Shown: piece by piece, positions 54,861 to 64,000 of the stretch
Numbering within the stretch: the first letter of the stretch is position 1
Layout of the letters: every line of letters begins with the position of its first letter
Assembly (NCBI GenBank): GCA_963816545.1
Contig: CAWFLE010000020.1
Span: 62,001-126,000, forward strand
Reading direction: 5' to 3'
Source of the DNA: Albimonas sp963816545
GTDB lineage: Bacteria > Pseudomonadota > Alphaproteobacteria > Rhodobacterales > Rhodobacteraceae
DNA: 64,000 nt
The notes under the pieces: generated by a model
The model's input: only the letters and a program-made list of their open reading frames with translations
Databases searched by the model: none
What the model was told of the DNA's origin: nothing
Made by a program: the position numbers and the translations under genes

Positions 54861-56245
54861 ATGTCCGACGCCCTCTCCCCGTTGCCCGACGACCCCGCCG
54901 AACTGAGGGCGATGATCGCCGCGCTCGAAGCGGAGAACGCGTCCATGCGGGCGGACGCGGAGAGGATGCAGGCCACGCTGAGAGCGCATGAGGCGCTGGT
55001 CGAGGCGCTCCGGATCCGCATCGCCAAGCTCCAGCGCCAGAGGTTCGGCGCCAGCTCGAAGAAGATCGAACGCGAGATCGAGCAGCTCGAGCTGGCCCTC
55101 GAAGCGCTGGAGGTCGCGATCTCTTCCGCCGGAGATCCGATCCCGGAGGATGATCGGCGGGGAGACCGGCGCGGAGCCCCCGGCCGCCGATGCTCCGCCA
55201 CGGCGGCGCAGGCCCAAGGTGGCGGCGACGACGCCGCGCGAGCGCATCGTGCTCGATCCCGGCGATGCCTGCCCGGACTGCGGCGGCGCCTTGCGGCTGA
55301 TCGGCGAGGACGTCGGCGAGATCCTCGAGCTGATCACGGCCAGGCTGAAGGTGATCGAGACGGCGCGGCCGAAGAAGTCCTGCCGGCGCTGCGAGAAGAT
55401 CACCCAGGTCCCGGCGCCCTCGCGCCCGATCCCGCGCAGCATGGCCGGCCCCGGCCTGCTCGCGCACATCGTGGTGTCGAAGTACGATGACCACCTTCCG
55501 CTCTATCGCCAAAATGAGATCTTCGCCCGCATGGGCGCCGACATCCCCGGTTCGACCCTCGTCGACTGGTGCGGCCAGGGCATGCGGACGCTGGCGCCGC
55601 TGGTGGACCGGATCAAGGCCGATGTCCTGAGCTCTGACCGCCTGCATGCCGACGATACGCCGGTCCGGGTGCTCGACCCCTCCCGCCGGATCGACGGGAT
55701 CGGCAAGGGCGTGAAGGAGGGACGGATTTGGACCTACTTGCGCGACGATCGCCCCTGGGGCGGGACCGCGCCGCCCGGGGTCGCCTACTTCTTCTCTCCG
55801 GACCGCAGGAGCGTGCATCCGCAGACGCATCTCGCCGGGTTCAAGGGCATTCTCCAGGCCGACGCCTACTCGGGCTTCAGGGCGCTCTACGAGCCCGATG
55901 CCTCGGGCAAGGCGCGTGTGCGTGAAGCGGCATGCTGGGCGCATCTGCGCCGCGCCTTCCATGACGTCTGGACCGGCGCGAAGTCCGAGATCGCCAGGGA
56001 GGCGCTGGACCGGATCGGCGCCCTCTATGACATCGAGCGCGAGATCTCCGGCCACCCCGCCGACCAGCGGCGCGCAGTCCGGCAGGCGCGCAGCAAGGCG
56101 AAGGTGCAGGCCTTCAGGGACTGGGCGGAGGCGCAGCTCAGCCGCGTCTCCGGCAAGAGCGACCTGGCCAAGGCGTTCCGCTACGCCCTCAGGCGCTGGC
56201 CCTCCTTCACCCTCTTCCTCGATAACGGGCGCGTGGCCATCGACA
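54861..56245 (+). pseudogene. IS66 transposase TnpC, 5' part, frameshifted and interrupted
   Basis: It starts MSDALSPLPDDPAELRAMIA with a coiled coil and then shifts frame in the G4 run 55159-55162; removing one G restores RRETGAEPPAADAPPRRRRP. The DDE part follows: DRLHADDTPVRVLDPSRR, LQADAYSGFRALYEPD and CWAHLRRAFHDVWTG. Near 56245 it reads LFLDNGRVAIDT and is cut by an IS110 element. Confidence 0.87.
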
Positions 56246-56280
56246 CGGATGATGTTGAACAGCCCCTTTCTTCACCTCCA

Positions 56281-57487
56281 TCAGCTCCGCTCGGGCCTGG
56301 GTGGCCGGTCCCGCCAAGCTTCGACCATGCGCGCGTATGCGGCCTCGGCGTTGGCGACGAGCTCCATCTCGCGATGCCGGATCTCCTTGATCCAGTAGTC
56401 TCGCCCGGGGCCGGGTTTGTTGCCGTGGGCCTTGGGCGCTCCAGCCTGCAAGGCGAGCTTTCGCATCTTCATCGCCACGAAGGCCGGGCGCGCCCAACGG
56501 TAGGGCTCGTCCTTGGCCAGCAGGTTCCAGATCAGCGTCGCGATCTTGCGCGCGGTGGCGACGGCGGCGACGTTCTGGCCTTTGCGCGCCTTGATCCGCA
56601 GGAAGAACGCCCGCAGCGGCCCGGGCACCGCAGCGGCCGACCACGCGGCCTCCACCAGCATCGTCCGCGCCGTCGCGTTCCCCTGCTTGGAGATGCGCCC
56701 ATGAACGGCCATGCGGTCCCCGGACTGGCGCACCCTCGGCGTCAGCCCGAAGCAGCTGGCAAGCTTCTCGGCCGAGGCGAAGCGGCCGATGCCGCCGATC
56801 GACGCCACCACCGCAGTGGCGATCACCGAGCTGATGCCGGCGACGGTCATCAGCTTGCGCGTGCGCGGGTCGTCGAGCGAGATGCGGACCAGGTCGCGAT
56901 CGAGCCTCTCGAGGCGGCGGTCGAGCCAGTCCAGCTCCTCAAGATGGCGGGCGAGCAGATCGCGCTCGCTTTTCGGGAGGGGAGCCTTCGTCAGCCAGCG
57001 ACGCCCGCCCTTGCCGAAGAGGTGACCCTCGTATTTCGGGATCAGGTTCGCGTGCAGCACGGCGTGGGCGCGGCTCTTCGCCCGGCGGATCGAGCGGACC
57101 ACGGCCACGCGCTCCGACACCAGCCGTCGCAGGGCCAACGTCTCGTCGTCCGCCGCCCAGACCTCCGGCAGAAAGCCCGCGGCGTGGAGTTGCGCGAGGA
57201 TCGCGGCGTCGACCTTGTCGGTCTTCACCCGCGCATGCGCGATTGCCTTCACCTGGAGAGGGTTGGCGATCACCACCCTCCCGACGAACGGCGTCAGCAG
57301 CCGAACAATCGCCGCCGTGTTGCCGGTCGCCTCGAGCACCACCTCGTCGTCCGGCCGCAGAACTCTCGCCGAAGGCCACGACCGCGTCGTGCTCCAAGTC
57401 TATCCTGAAGCTCCTGGCGGTGACGCCGTCCTCGTGGATGGCGACCTGCGCGAAGCTCCGGTGGACGTCCATTCCGATAGATCTCAT
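56281..57487 (-). pseudogene. IS110-family transposase, one-base frameshift
   Basis: It begins MRSIGMDVHRSFAQVAIHED and shifts frame at AA 57361-57362 (TT on the coding strand), continuing as LRPDDEVVLEATGNTAAIV, VKTDKVDAAILAQLHAAGF and, in the C-terminal domain, VAGISSVIATAVVASIGGIG and CFGLTPRVRQSGDRMAVHGR. Deleting one T restores a full transposase of about 400 residues. It lies inside the IS66 tnpC. Confidence 0.85.
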
Positions 57488-57722
57488 CCCACGCTCTCCC
57501 GGTTGTTTCGAAGGGAGTGCACGGGCTTGTGCGACATCTACGGATACGCGCTCTCGGCGCACACGGGCTGGTCGCAGGGGCGGCCAGATAACAACACGAG
57601 CTCGCAGCTCACAGTCAATTCGGCCTGCCCGCTTCTTCGCACTCCAGCGCCCCAGTCCCGATGCCCCAGCCTACCACGACAGGGGGAAGACAGGGTTCGC
57701 GATCGAAGCGCCAAGAACAGCA

Positions 57723-58066
57723 TGCCCGATAACAATCCCGCGGAGCGCGCCATGAAGCCAGTCGTCATCGGGCGGAAGAACTGGCTGTTCGCCGGAGCGG
57801 ACGCCGGCGGCGAGACGCTCGCAGACGCCATGACCATCATCGAGAGCGCCAAGCTCAGCGGCCTCGACCCAGAGGCCTACCTCACCGACATCTTCCGCCG
57901 CATCCACGACCACAAGATCAATCGGCTCGACGAACTGCTCCCATGGCACTGGGCCGACGCCAACGAGACGGAGAGGGCCGTCGCCGGACCGGCAGCTGCG
58001 GTTCAAATCGGGCGGTTACTCCGGCTCCATCTCGTCTCACAAACGGACGAAATCACAACCTTCTGA
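57723..58066 (+). pseudogene. IS66 transposase TnpC, 3' part
   Basis: The frame resumes with PDNNPAERAMKPVVIGRKNW, LFAGADAGGETLADAMTIIE and SAKLSGLDPEAYLTDIFRRI, the conserved IS66 C-terminus. Joined to the 5' part it reads GRVAID followed by NNPAERAM, so the IS110 insertion site is in this Asp codon region. The frame runs past the IS66 terminal repeat, so the original stop is altered. Confidence 0.85.
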
Positions 58067-58069
58067 GAT

Positions 58070-58913
58070 CGTTCAACTCTTTTCGGATTCGGCTCTCAGA
58101 GGACTCGCGAGCCGCCATCTGCGCCGCCCTGGAGGCGGCCGCGTCGAGTTCATCGGGAAGAACCGGGCGGGCCGGGGGCGAGGCTGGCGAAGGGGTGATG
58201 CCGCCGACGTCCCACGCTGCGGGCGCCCAAGCAGAGTTTTCGGCTTAAGCATCAACGGACGGAACCGGAAGATGCCCCCGGCGTTGCTTCATCTGTCATC
58301 AAGGTTCGTGGCCGCCGGGTGGAGTTCTGCCGTGTCTCGTCAAAATGTCGTCGCATTCGCGCCATTCCGGGAAAAGGCGGCGGCGGCGCGACGATTGCGG
58401 GACGCCGTTGCGGAAGTCCTTGCGGATGACGATGCCGACCTGCACGAAGCGCACCAGCTTTGGGAAGCTGGCGACTTTCTTCGAGTCATGGGCCGCGGTG
58501 GTGCTTGCCCTTGACCATTGCAGGGCGGCGGTGGACACCTTCTCGCCGCGCTCGGCATCGAGCGGGACCGCGCGCTCGGAAGGGCCGGTGCGCTCAGCGG
58601 TCTCCGCGGTATGAGGAGCAAGTCGCCAAGTTGGCGACGTGATCGCTCCTGCGGCCCGGTGCGTCGTCCCAGGGCGCAGCACCTCGCAGGCTTCCTTCCG
58701 GCGAGGGCGCTTCATTTAACTTCCGTAGCTTGATGCCGCCCGCCTCACCATTTTGGGAGAATCGGTGGGCCGTTGGGGCGGACCTCGGAGGCCATTTCGA
58801 AAGGGATTGAGTGGTTCGCCTCTGCGTGTTTCAGAGGTGGCTCGGGAAATCCGGACAGGGGCGTTGAGTGGACTCGCGCGACATCGGCATGATGCCGAGA
58901 GCGAGGAGAGACC
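58070..58913. other. About 840 bases with no recognised gene
   Basis: It lies between the IS66 right end and the next IS3 element. Several short open frames occur (for example 58272-58514 on the plus strand and 58299-58715 on the minus strand) but none matches a family I know. The last 150 bases may include the left end of the IS3 element, which I could not pair with a right end. Confidence 0.35.
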
Positions 58914-59227
58914 ATGACCAGACGACCGCGCCGGAACTACAGCCCGGCAATCAAGGCGAAGGTGGCTTTGACGGCGATCCGGGGCGAGAAGACGCTGGCC
59001 GAGCTGGCCGAGCAGTTCGACCTTCACCCGAACCAGATCACGCAGTGGCGGACGCAGCTTCTGGAGGGCGCGTCGGGGGTCTTCGGGGCCGCCGCCCCGG
59101 CCGATGCGCCTCCTGCGGTGGAAGTGAAGAGCCTGCACGCGAAGATCGGCGAGCTGACGCCGGAGAACGATTTTTCATCCGGCGCGCGCAGGCCGAGGCG
59201 GGTCTGCTGCCGAGCGCAAGGCGATGA
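58914..59227 (+). pseudogene. IS3-family OrfA, frame changed at a T5 run
   Basis: It reads RRNYSPAIKAKVALTAIRGE, KTLAELAEQFDLHPNQITQW and EVKSLHAKIGELTPENDF, the helix-turn-helix OrfA of an IS3 subgroup. At GATTTTTCATC near 59170 the frame must move back by one base to give RRAQAEAGLLPSARR and the normal stop, which overlaps the orfB start. This could be a lost T or a -1 slippage site. Confidence 0.75.
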
Positions 59228-60150
59228 TCGACCGGGACCACGGGCTGAGCGTCAGCCGCCAGGCGAAGGTGCTCGGGATAAGCCGGGGCAGCATCTATTA
59301 CCTGCCGCGGCCGACCTCGGATGGCGATCTGGCGCTCATGCGTCGGACCTGTGAGCTGCATCTGGAGCACCCGTTCGCCGGCAGCCGGATGCTGAAGGGC
59401 CTGTTGCAGGCCGAAGGGCATGAGGCCGGTCGGCTCCACGTGTCGACGCTGATGAAGAGGATGTCGATCGAGGCGCTCTATCGCCGCCCAGGCACGTCGA
59501 AGCCGGCCCCGGGCCACAAGATCCATCCCTACCTGCTTCGGAAGCTGGCGGTGACGCGACCCAACCAGGTCTGGGCCATGGACATCACCTATGTGTCCAT
59601 GGCCCGCGGCTTCGTCTATCTGGCCGCCGTCATCGACTGGTTCAGCCGCAAGGTCCTGGCCTGGCGGCTCTCGATCACGCTGTCGGCGGACCCGGACATC
59701 GAGGCCCTGGAGGAGGCGCTCGGCCGTCACCGCCGACCGGAGATCTTCAACTGCGACCAGGGCCCGCAATTCACCAGCATCGAGTTCACCAAGGTGCTGA
59801 AGGGTGAGCCGCAGCCCGCCACCGGTCCGAGGACTGCGGCGAACGAGGTCGCCATCGGCATGGACGGCAAAGGCGCCTGGCGCGACAACGTCTTCATCGA
59901 GCGGCTCTGGCGGACGGTGAAGTACGAGGAGGTCCGTCTCCGCGCCTACGCCAGCGTCTCCGAGGCCCGCGCCTCGATCCGCCGAGGCCCCAATTCTTCG
60001 CTTGGCGGGCGGACGCCCGACCAAGCCTGTCTCAGCCAGCCGACGCCAATCCCGCCGGCGGCGCAACCCAGGCGGCGATCCACTTGGCAGCAGCCCGGAA
60101 GCTGTTCAGACCAACCGGGCGACATCTTCCAGCGGTTCGCCGAAACCTGA
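59224..60150 (+). CDS. IS3-family OrfB, open but with internal rearrangements
   Basis: A 308-codon frame starting MIDRDHGLSVSRQAKVLGIS. It has WAMDITYVSMARGFVYLAAV, FNCDQGPQFTSIEFTKVLKG and DNVFIERLWRTVKYEEVRL. Compared with relatives there is an extra stretch before MDGKGAWRDN and about ten residues (YLxFYNxxRPH type) are missing before NSSLGGRTPDQA. The catalytic acids are present, but the protein is probably inactive. Confidence 0.75.
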   Translation: MIDRDHGLSVSRQAKVLGISRGSIYYLPRPTSDGDLALMRRTCELHLEHPFAGSRMLKGLLQAEGHEAGRLHVSTLMKRMSIEALYRRPGTSKPAPGHKIHPYLLRKLAVTRPNQVWAMDITYVSMARGFVYLAAVIDWFSRKVLAWRLSITLSADPDIEALEEALGRHRRPEIFNCDQGPQFTSIEFTKVLKGEPQPATGPRTAANEVAIGMDGKGAWRDNVFIERLWRTVKYEEVRLRAYASVSEARASIRRGPNSSLGGRTPDQACLSQPTPIPPAAQPRRRSTWQQPGSCSDQPGDIFQRFAET

Positions 60151-60162
60151 CCGGAGCTGCCG

Positions 60163-60997
60163 ATGTGGACGCCGACCACCCGGGCGCAGCATGATCGCAG
60201 GTGGCTGCGCTACCAGGCTGATCCGGCGGATGCGGAGTGGGCGGTGACCGAGCCGCATCTGCCTGCGTCCCGAGGGACCGGCCGACCTCGGCTATGGCCG
60301 ATGCGCGAAATCGTCAACGCCATCTTCCACATGATGCGGGCGGGCTGTCCCTGGCGGCTCTGGCCCAGCGACCTCCCGCCATGGAGCACGATCTATCGCT
60401 GGTTCGCGGCGCTCCGAGACAGCGGGCGCCTGATTGCGATCAACCACGCGCGGGTCATGGCGGACCGGGAGCGGACCGGGCGTGAGACCAGCCCGGGCGG
60501 GGCGATCATCGACAGTCGAAGCGTCAAGACGGTCGAAGCAGGCGGGCCGCGAAGGGCGAAGCAGGCGGCCCGCGAGGGTACGACGCGGGCAAGAAGATCA
60601 AGGGCCGCAAGCGCCACGCCATGGTCGATACCGACGGCCGTGGCCTCGTGCTGGAACTCATTCGGCAGGCATCCAGGACCGAGACGGCGGCGCGGCCCCG
60701 CTGCGCGCCTCGCGCCGCTCCTTCCCGTTCGTCGAGAAAGATCTTCGCCGACAGCGGCTGCGCGGGCGACACCGTCGCCGAGGCCACTCTCATCGCCGCC
60801 GAGATCGTCCGCAAGAACCCGGGCCAGATCGGCTTCGCCGTCCACCCTCGGCGCCGGGTCGTCGAGCGCTTCTTCGCGTGGATCAATCGAAGCCGCCGAT
60901 GGCGAAGGACTTCGAGGCGTCCGTCGCCTCCGCCAACGCCTTTCTCTACGCGGCCTCGATCATGCCGCTCGCAAGACCGATCGCACGGGCAGCTTGA
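60163..60997 (+). pseudogene. IS5-family transposase, several frameshifts
   Basis: Read over three frames: DAEWAVTEPHLPASRGTGRP, NAIFHMMRAGCPWRLWPSDL, TIYRWFAALRDSGRL, GAIIDSRSVKTVEAGG, KGRKRHAMVDTDGRGLVLE-like sequence, DSGCAGDTVAEATLIAAEIV and VERFFAWINRSRR, ending with a TGA at 60995-60997. This is an IS5-family DDE transposase in ruins. Confidence 0.85.
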
Positions 60998-61054
60998 GTT
61001 TCGAAACCGAGTCCAAGGGAGGATCGCTTTTCAGGGGGCAGGCCAAGGCGCGGG

Positions 61055-61183
61055 ATCGCGCAGCTCGAGCTGTCCCTCGAAGCGCTGGAGGTCGCGATCT
61101 CGTCCGCCGGAGATTCGATCCCGGAGGATGCCGGAGCGACCGGTGCGGAGCCCCCGGCCGCCGATGCACCGCCACGGCGGCGG
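61055..61183 (+). pseudogene. IS66 TnpC fragment
   Basis: The plus strand reads IAQLELSLEALEVAISSAGD, SIPEDAGATGAEPPAADAPP and RRR, matching the N-terminal region of the TnpC at 54861. About 43 codons remain. It also supports where the frame of that TnpC should run. Confidence 0.75.
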
Positions 61184-61277
61184 AGCTCGCACTCCCAATC
61201 CCGACGGCGGCCCCGGCTTCCAACAAGCGGCGGGATCCGCTACGGCGAGTTCGAACCGGGTGAAGGGGACCTCTCGA

Positions 61278-61979
61278 ATGCTGCCCTGGGTGCATCTGGC
61301 GACGGCGGCCGCGCCGCAGGGGGGGACGCTCCGACTTCTGCGGCGGGGGGACGAGTTCTCGATCCGCCTGCAGGACGGGAACGAGCTGATGAACAGCCGC
61401 CTCGGCGGGTCCGAGGAGGCGCTGGCGACGCTGGCGCTGAGCGGCCTGTCCGGGACGGCCCCGCGGGTGCTGATCGGCGGGCTGGGCATGGGCTTCACCC
61501 TGCGGGCCGCACAGGCGGCAGCGCCCCCCGATGCGCGGCTGATCGTGTCGGAGATCGTGCCCGAGCTGCTCGACTGGGCGGGGGCGCATATGGGCGTGGT
61601 GTTCGGCGACAGCCTCTCGGATCCGCGGGTGGAGGCGCGCGTCGGCGACGTGGGCGCCGAGATAGGCCGCGCGGCGGAGACGTTCGACGCCATTCTCCTC
61701 GACGTCGACAACGGACCGGACGGGCTGACGCGCGCGGGCAACGACGCGCTATACGGCGAGGCGGGGCTCCGGGCGGCGCGCAGGGCGCTGAAGGCCGGCG
61801 GCGTTCTCGCGGTCTGGTCCGCCTCGGGGGATGCGGGCTTCACCCGGCGGCTGACGCGGTGCGGGTTCGAGGTGCAGACCCGCTCGGTGCGGGCCGGGCG
61901 ATCGAAGCGCGGCGCCCGGCACACGATCTGGGTCGCGGCAGCGCGCCGAGAGCCCTCAGCGGACCCGCGCCTGGACTAG
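61278..61979 (+). CDS. Spermidine-synthase-like class I methyltransferase
   Basis: A 233-residue protein starting MLPWVHLATA. The nucleotide-binding region is RVLIGGLGMGFTLRAAQ, followed by LIVSEIVPELLDWAGAHMG and FDAILLDVDNGPDGLTRAGN, as in spermidine synthases and related spermine/spermidine-synthase-fold proteins. It lacks the polyamine-site features I would expect for a proven SpeE, and these short alphaproteobacterial homologues have no defined function. Its last 24 bases overlap the end of the facing ParB-like gene. Confidence 0.75.
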   Translation: MLPWVHLATAAAPQGGTLRLLRRGDEFSIRLQDGNELMNSRLGGSEEALATLALSGLSGTAPRVLIGGLGMGFTLRAAQAAAPPDARLIVSEIVPELLDWAGAHMGVVFGDSLSDPRVEARVGDVGAEIGRAAETFDAILLDVDNGPDGLTRAGNDALYGEAGLRAARRALKAGGVLAVWSASGDAGFTRRLTRCGFEVQTRSVRAGRSKRGARHTIWVAAARREPSADPRLD

Positions 61980-62204
61980 AAAGGCGAGGATCGTGCCCTC
62001 GCCCAAGGACCGGGCGGCCTCCAGCCGGTGCAACCCTTCGACCAGGATGAAGCCGTCGCCGTCGGTGCGGACCTGGATCGGCGTCGTCTGGCCGTTCTCC
62101 AGCATGTCCTGCGCCAGCGCCTCGACCCGGCTGGCGTCGAGCGTCTTGCGGCGCTTCACCGGGACCCGAACCCGCTCGATCTCGACCTCGCGTCGCTGCA
62201 TCAT
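61956..62204 (-). CDS. Small ParB-like N-terminal domain protein
   Basis: An 82-residue protein, mostly one ParB/Sulfiredoxin domain: VEIERVRVPVKRRKTLDASR, VEALAQDMLENGQTTPIQV and ILVEGLHRLEAARSLGEGT. The EGLHRLEAAR part corresponds to the ParB GEHRLRAA nucleotide-binding box. It has no helix-turn-helix, so it is not a full ParB. AGGAG precedes two tandem ATG codons. It converges with the methyltransferase gene. Its role is unknown; small solitary ParB-domain proteins of this kind may bind CTP. Confidence 0.72.
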   Translation of the reverse strand: MMQRREVEIERVRVPVKRRKTLDASRVEALAQDMLENGQTTPIQVRTDGDGFILVEGLHRLEAARSLGEGTILAFLVQARVR

Positions 62205-62298
62205 GGCGGTCTCGGCTCCTTGCCGTAAACGACTCGTGGAGCGAGGAGCCTAGCGCCGGTCGCAGCCCCGCGGCAGGCGCCCCATGCAGGAAAACGCC

Positions 62299-63963
62299 TC
62301 AGCCGCCGCGACGGGGGCGGGCTTCGGGTCGGGGATGGCGCGGCTTGCGGCCGCCGGGCCGCGCCGGCTGGGCCGGAGGCTCGTCCGAGGGGGCGACGCG
62401 CACGCCTTTCTCCAGCATCCGACCCGGCGAAATCGCGTCGAGAAACGCCTCCGCCCGGCCGGCGGCGATCTGCACATGGGTGCTCGTCTCTCCGACGCGG
62501 ATGGCGCCGACATCGCGCCGGTCAAGCCCGCCTGCGCCGAGGATCATGGGGAGCAACCATTTCGGCTCCGCCCGCTGCTTGCGGCCGACCGAGAGCTCGA
62601 ACCAGGCGCTCGGCCCGAAGTCCTGGCGTTTGGGACGGACCTGCGGCTCCTCAGGATCGGACAGCTCCTCCGGCGCGGCCAGACCGGCGCGCAGGCGGCG
62701 GAGGAAGGCGGCGGCGACCTGCTCCGCTCCGTGACGCTCCAGCAGCTGCGCGACCATTGCGGCCTCCTGCGGGTCCGTCGGTTCCGCCAGCGAAGGGTCG
62801 TCGAGGATGCGCGCATCGTCCCGTGCCAGGATCTCCGCCGGCCCCGGGGGCGCTTCCCAGGTGGCCGACACGCCGGCGCCGCCCAGCAGCCGCTCAGCCT
62901 TGCGGCGGGCGCGCTGGGGCACGATCAGGGCGCAGACGCCCTTGCGGCCCGCCCGCCCGGTGCGGCCGCTGCGGTGGAGCAGCGTCTCGGGGCTGGCGGG
63001 CAGGTCGGCGTGGATCACCAGGTCCAGGCCCGGAAGATCGATCCCCCGCGCCGCCACGTCGGTGGCGACGCAGATGCGCGCGCGTCCGTCGCGCATGGCC
63101 TGGAGCGCGTGGGTCCGCTCGGACTGGCTCAGCTCCCCGGAAAGCGCCACAACAGGCAGGCCGCGGTTGGAGAAGCGGGCCGCGAGGTGGGCCGCGGCGG
63201 CGCGGGTGGAGCAGAACACCAGAGCGCTTTCGGCGTCGTGGTAGCGCAGGAGGTTGTAGACCGCGTTCTCCCGGTCCGGGGCCGCCACCTCGTAGGCGCG
63301 GTAGTCGATGTCGGCATGGGCGCGCCGCTCCTCCACCGTCGTCACCCGCGCCGCATCGCGCTGGAAGCGACCGGCGAGAGCGGCGATGCCCTTGGGGACC
63401 GTGGCCGAGAACAGCAGCGTCCGCCGGGTTTCGGGCGCGGCGGAGAGGATGAACTCCAGATCCTCGCGAAAGCCGAGGTCAAGCATCTCGTCGGCCTCGT
63501 CGAGCACCACGGTCCGCAGCGACGACATGACGAGCGCGCGCCGCTCGATATGGTCGCGCAGGCGGCCCGGCGTGCCGATCACCAGATGCGCCCCGGCCTC
63601 CAGCGCGCGACGCTCCGCCCGCGGGTCCATGCCGCCGACGCAGGAGGCGACCGCGGCGCCGGTCCGTGCGTAGAGCCACTCCAGCTCCCGCCGCACCTGC
63701 AGCGCCAGCTCCCGCGTCGGCGCCACCACGAGCCCCAGCGGCGCCCCGGCCTGGCCCAGCCGCTCCGCCCCCGCCAGCAGGTCCGCCGCCATCGCGAGCC
63801 CGAAGGCCACGGTCTTGCCCGAGCCGGTTCGGGCCGAGACCAGCGCATCCCGCCCGGCGATCTCCTGCGCGAGCACGGCCTCCTGCACGGGTGTCAGGGC
63901 CTCGTACCCGCGATCCGCAAGCGCGGAGGCGAGCGGCGGCGGAATGCGCTGCGCGTCGAACAT
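62299..63963 (-). CDS. DEAD-box ATP-dependent RNA helicase with DbpA-type RNA-binding domain
   Basis: A 554-residue helicase. Motifs in order: Q motif YEALTPVQEAVL, Walker A SARTGSGKT, PTRELALQ, GTPGRL, DEAD in VVLDEADEMLDLGF, SAT in LLFSATVPKG, VFCSTRAAAAHL, CVATDVAARGIDLPGL and HRSGRTGRAGRKG. Near 460-530 is a DbpA/CsdA-like RNA-binding domain (WFELSVGRKQRAEPKWLLPM, IRVGETSTHVQIAAGRAEAF), and the C-terminus is basic. It probably remodels rRNA or mRNA in the cytoplasm, for example in ribosome assembly or cold adaptation. Confidence 0.92.
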   Translation of the reverse strand: MFDAQRIPPPLASALADRGYEALTPVQEAVLAQEIAGRDALVSARTGSGKTVAFGLAMAADLLAGAERLGQAGAPLGLVVAPTRELALQVRRELEWLYARTGAAVASCVGGMDPRAERRALEAGAHLVIGTPGRLRDHIERRALVMSSLRTVVLDEADEMLDLGFREDLEFILSAAPETRRTLLFSATVPKGIAALAGRFQRDAARVTTVEERRAHADIDYRAYEVAAPDRENAVYNLLRYHDAESALVFCSTRAAAAHLAARFSNRGLPVVALSGELSQSERTHALQAMRDGRARICVATDVAARGIDLPGLDLVIHADLPASPETLLHRSGRTGRAGRKGVCALIVPQRARRKAERLLGGAGVSATWEAPPGPAEILARDDARILDDPSLAEPTDPQEAAMVAQLLERHGAEQVAAAFLRRLRAGLAAPEELSDPEEPQVRPKRQDFGPSAWFELSVGRKQRAEPKWLLPMILGAGGLDRRDVGAIRVGETSTHVQIAAGRAEAFLDAISPGRMLEKGVRVAPSDEPPAQPARPGGRKPRHPRPEARPRRGG

Positions 63964-64000
63964 GAGAAACCTTCCGGAGGTTGGGATGAGGCTGCCGGAC

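Larger units (their letters stand above)
53994..58019 (+). mobile_element. IS66-family element interrupted by an IS110 element
   Basis: Terminal repeats GTAACCGCCCGGATTGGACC at 53994 and, on the complement of the right end at 58019, GTAACCGCCCGATTTGAACC. It encodes TnpA, TnpB and a TnpC that is broken by a frameshift and by an IS110 insertion. The bases outside the two ends do not match, so no target duplication is visible. Confidence 0.85.

Overview
The window looks like an alphaproteobacterial chromosome or large replicon, most likely from the Rhodobacteraceae or Roseobacter relatives. The reasons are very high GC, tight ATGA and GTGA start/stop overlaps, the soxVWXYZABCDEF gene order, PhnE-pair and Liv-type transport operons, and a mix of IS3, IS66, IS110, IS256, IS21, IS5, IS630 and IS1182 elements. 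No rRNA, tRNA or CRISPR array was seen. Gene identities are read from recognisable motifs and remembered family features, not from a database search. Layout: (1) 1-3.96 kb: end of a phosphonate-type ABC operon (two PhnE permeases and a HAD-IIA hydrolase) converging on a periplasmic glycerophosphodiester phosphodiesterase that has a diverged TPP-riboswitch-like leader. (2) 4.0-5.3 kb: an intact-looking IS3-family element, then a PRMT7-like protein arginine methyltransferase (5.5-6.75 kb), then a graveyard of IS66, IS630 and IS3 remnants (6.8-8.2 kb). (3) 8.3-15.4 kb, minus strand: a six-gene operon (DppD, DppF, DppA, DppB, DppC, gamma-glutamyltransferase) whose layout suggests import and cleavage of glutathione or gamma-glutamyl peptides; dppB carries a one-base frameshift. 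(4) 15.75-38.0 kb lies between two nearly identical IS256-family copies in direct orientation. It holds a TPP riboswitch followed by a ThiO/nuclease chimera, a SHOCT protein, a flavodoxin stub, a class III cyclase-TolB-TPR protein, a GAF-GGDEF-EAL gene broken by one IS256-type element and truncated by an IS1182-type element, and the sulfur-oxidation cluster soxVWXYZABCDEF. (5) 38.8-39.7 kb: an FNT-family (formate/nitrite-type) channel between mobile elements. (6) 39.9-45.25 kb: an IS3 element nested with an IS66 and an IS110 element, set against an istB remnant. (7) 45.3-54.0 kb: two CoA ligases, a short-chain dehydrogenase (frameshifted) and a complete Liv-type ABC transporter, with two matching operator-like sites upstream of the ligases; it looks like an uptake-and-activation module for an organic (perhaps aromatic) acid. 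(8) 54.0-61.2 kb: an IS66 element interrupted by IS110, then IS3, IS5 and IS66 remnants. (9) 61.3-64 kb: a spermidine-synthase-like methyltransferase, a small ParB-like protein and a DEAD-box RNA helicase with a DbpA-type C-terminus. How the genes work together: the Sox proteins form the periplasmic thiosulfate-oxidation system, with SoxV and SoxW supplying reductant, SoxYZ carrying substrate, SoxXA loading it, SoxB and SoxCD oxidising it, and SoxE and SoxF as accessory redox proteins. A recurring oddity is that six otherwise well-preserved genes (dppB, soxV, soxB, the SDR and two transposases) each carry one extra base, usually explicable as a homopolymer lengthened by one. Either the assembly has systematic indel errors or this lineage has a slippage bias, and this decides whether the Sox and Liv modules work.
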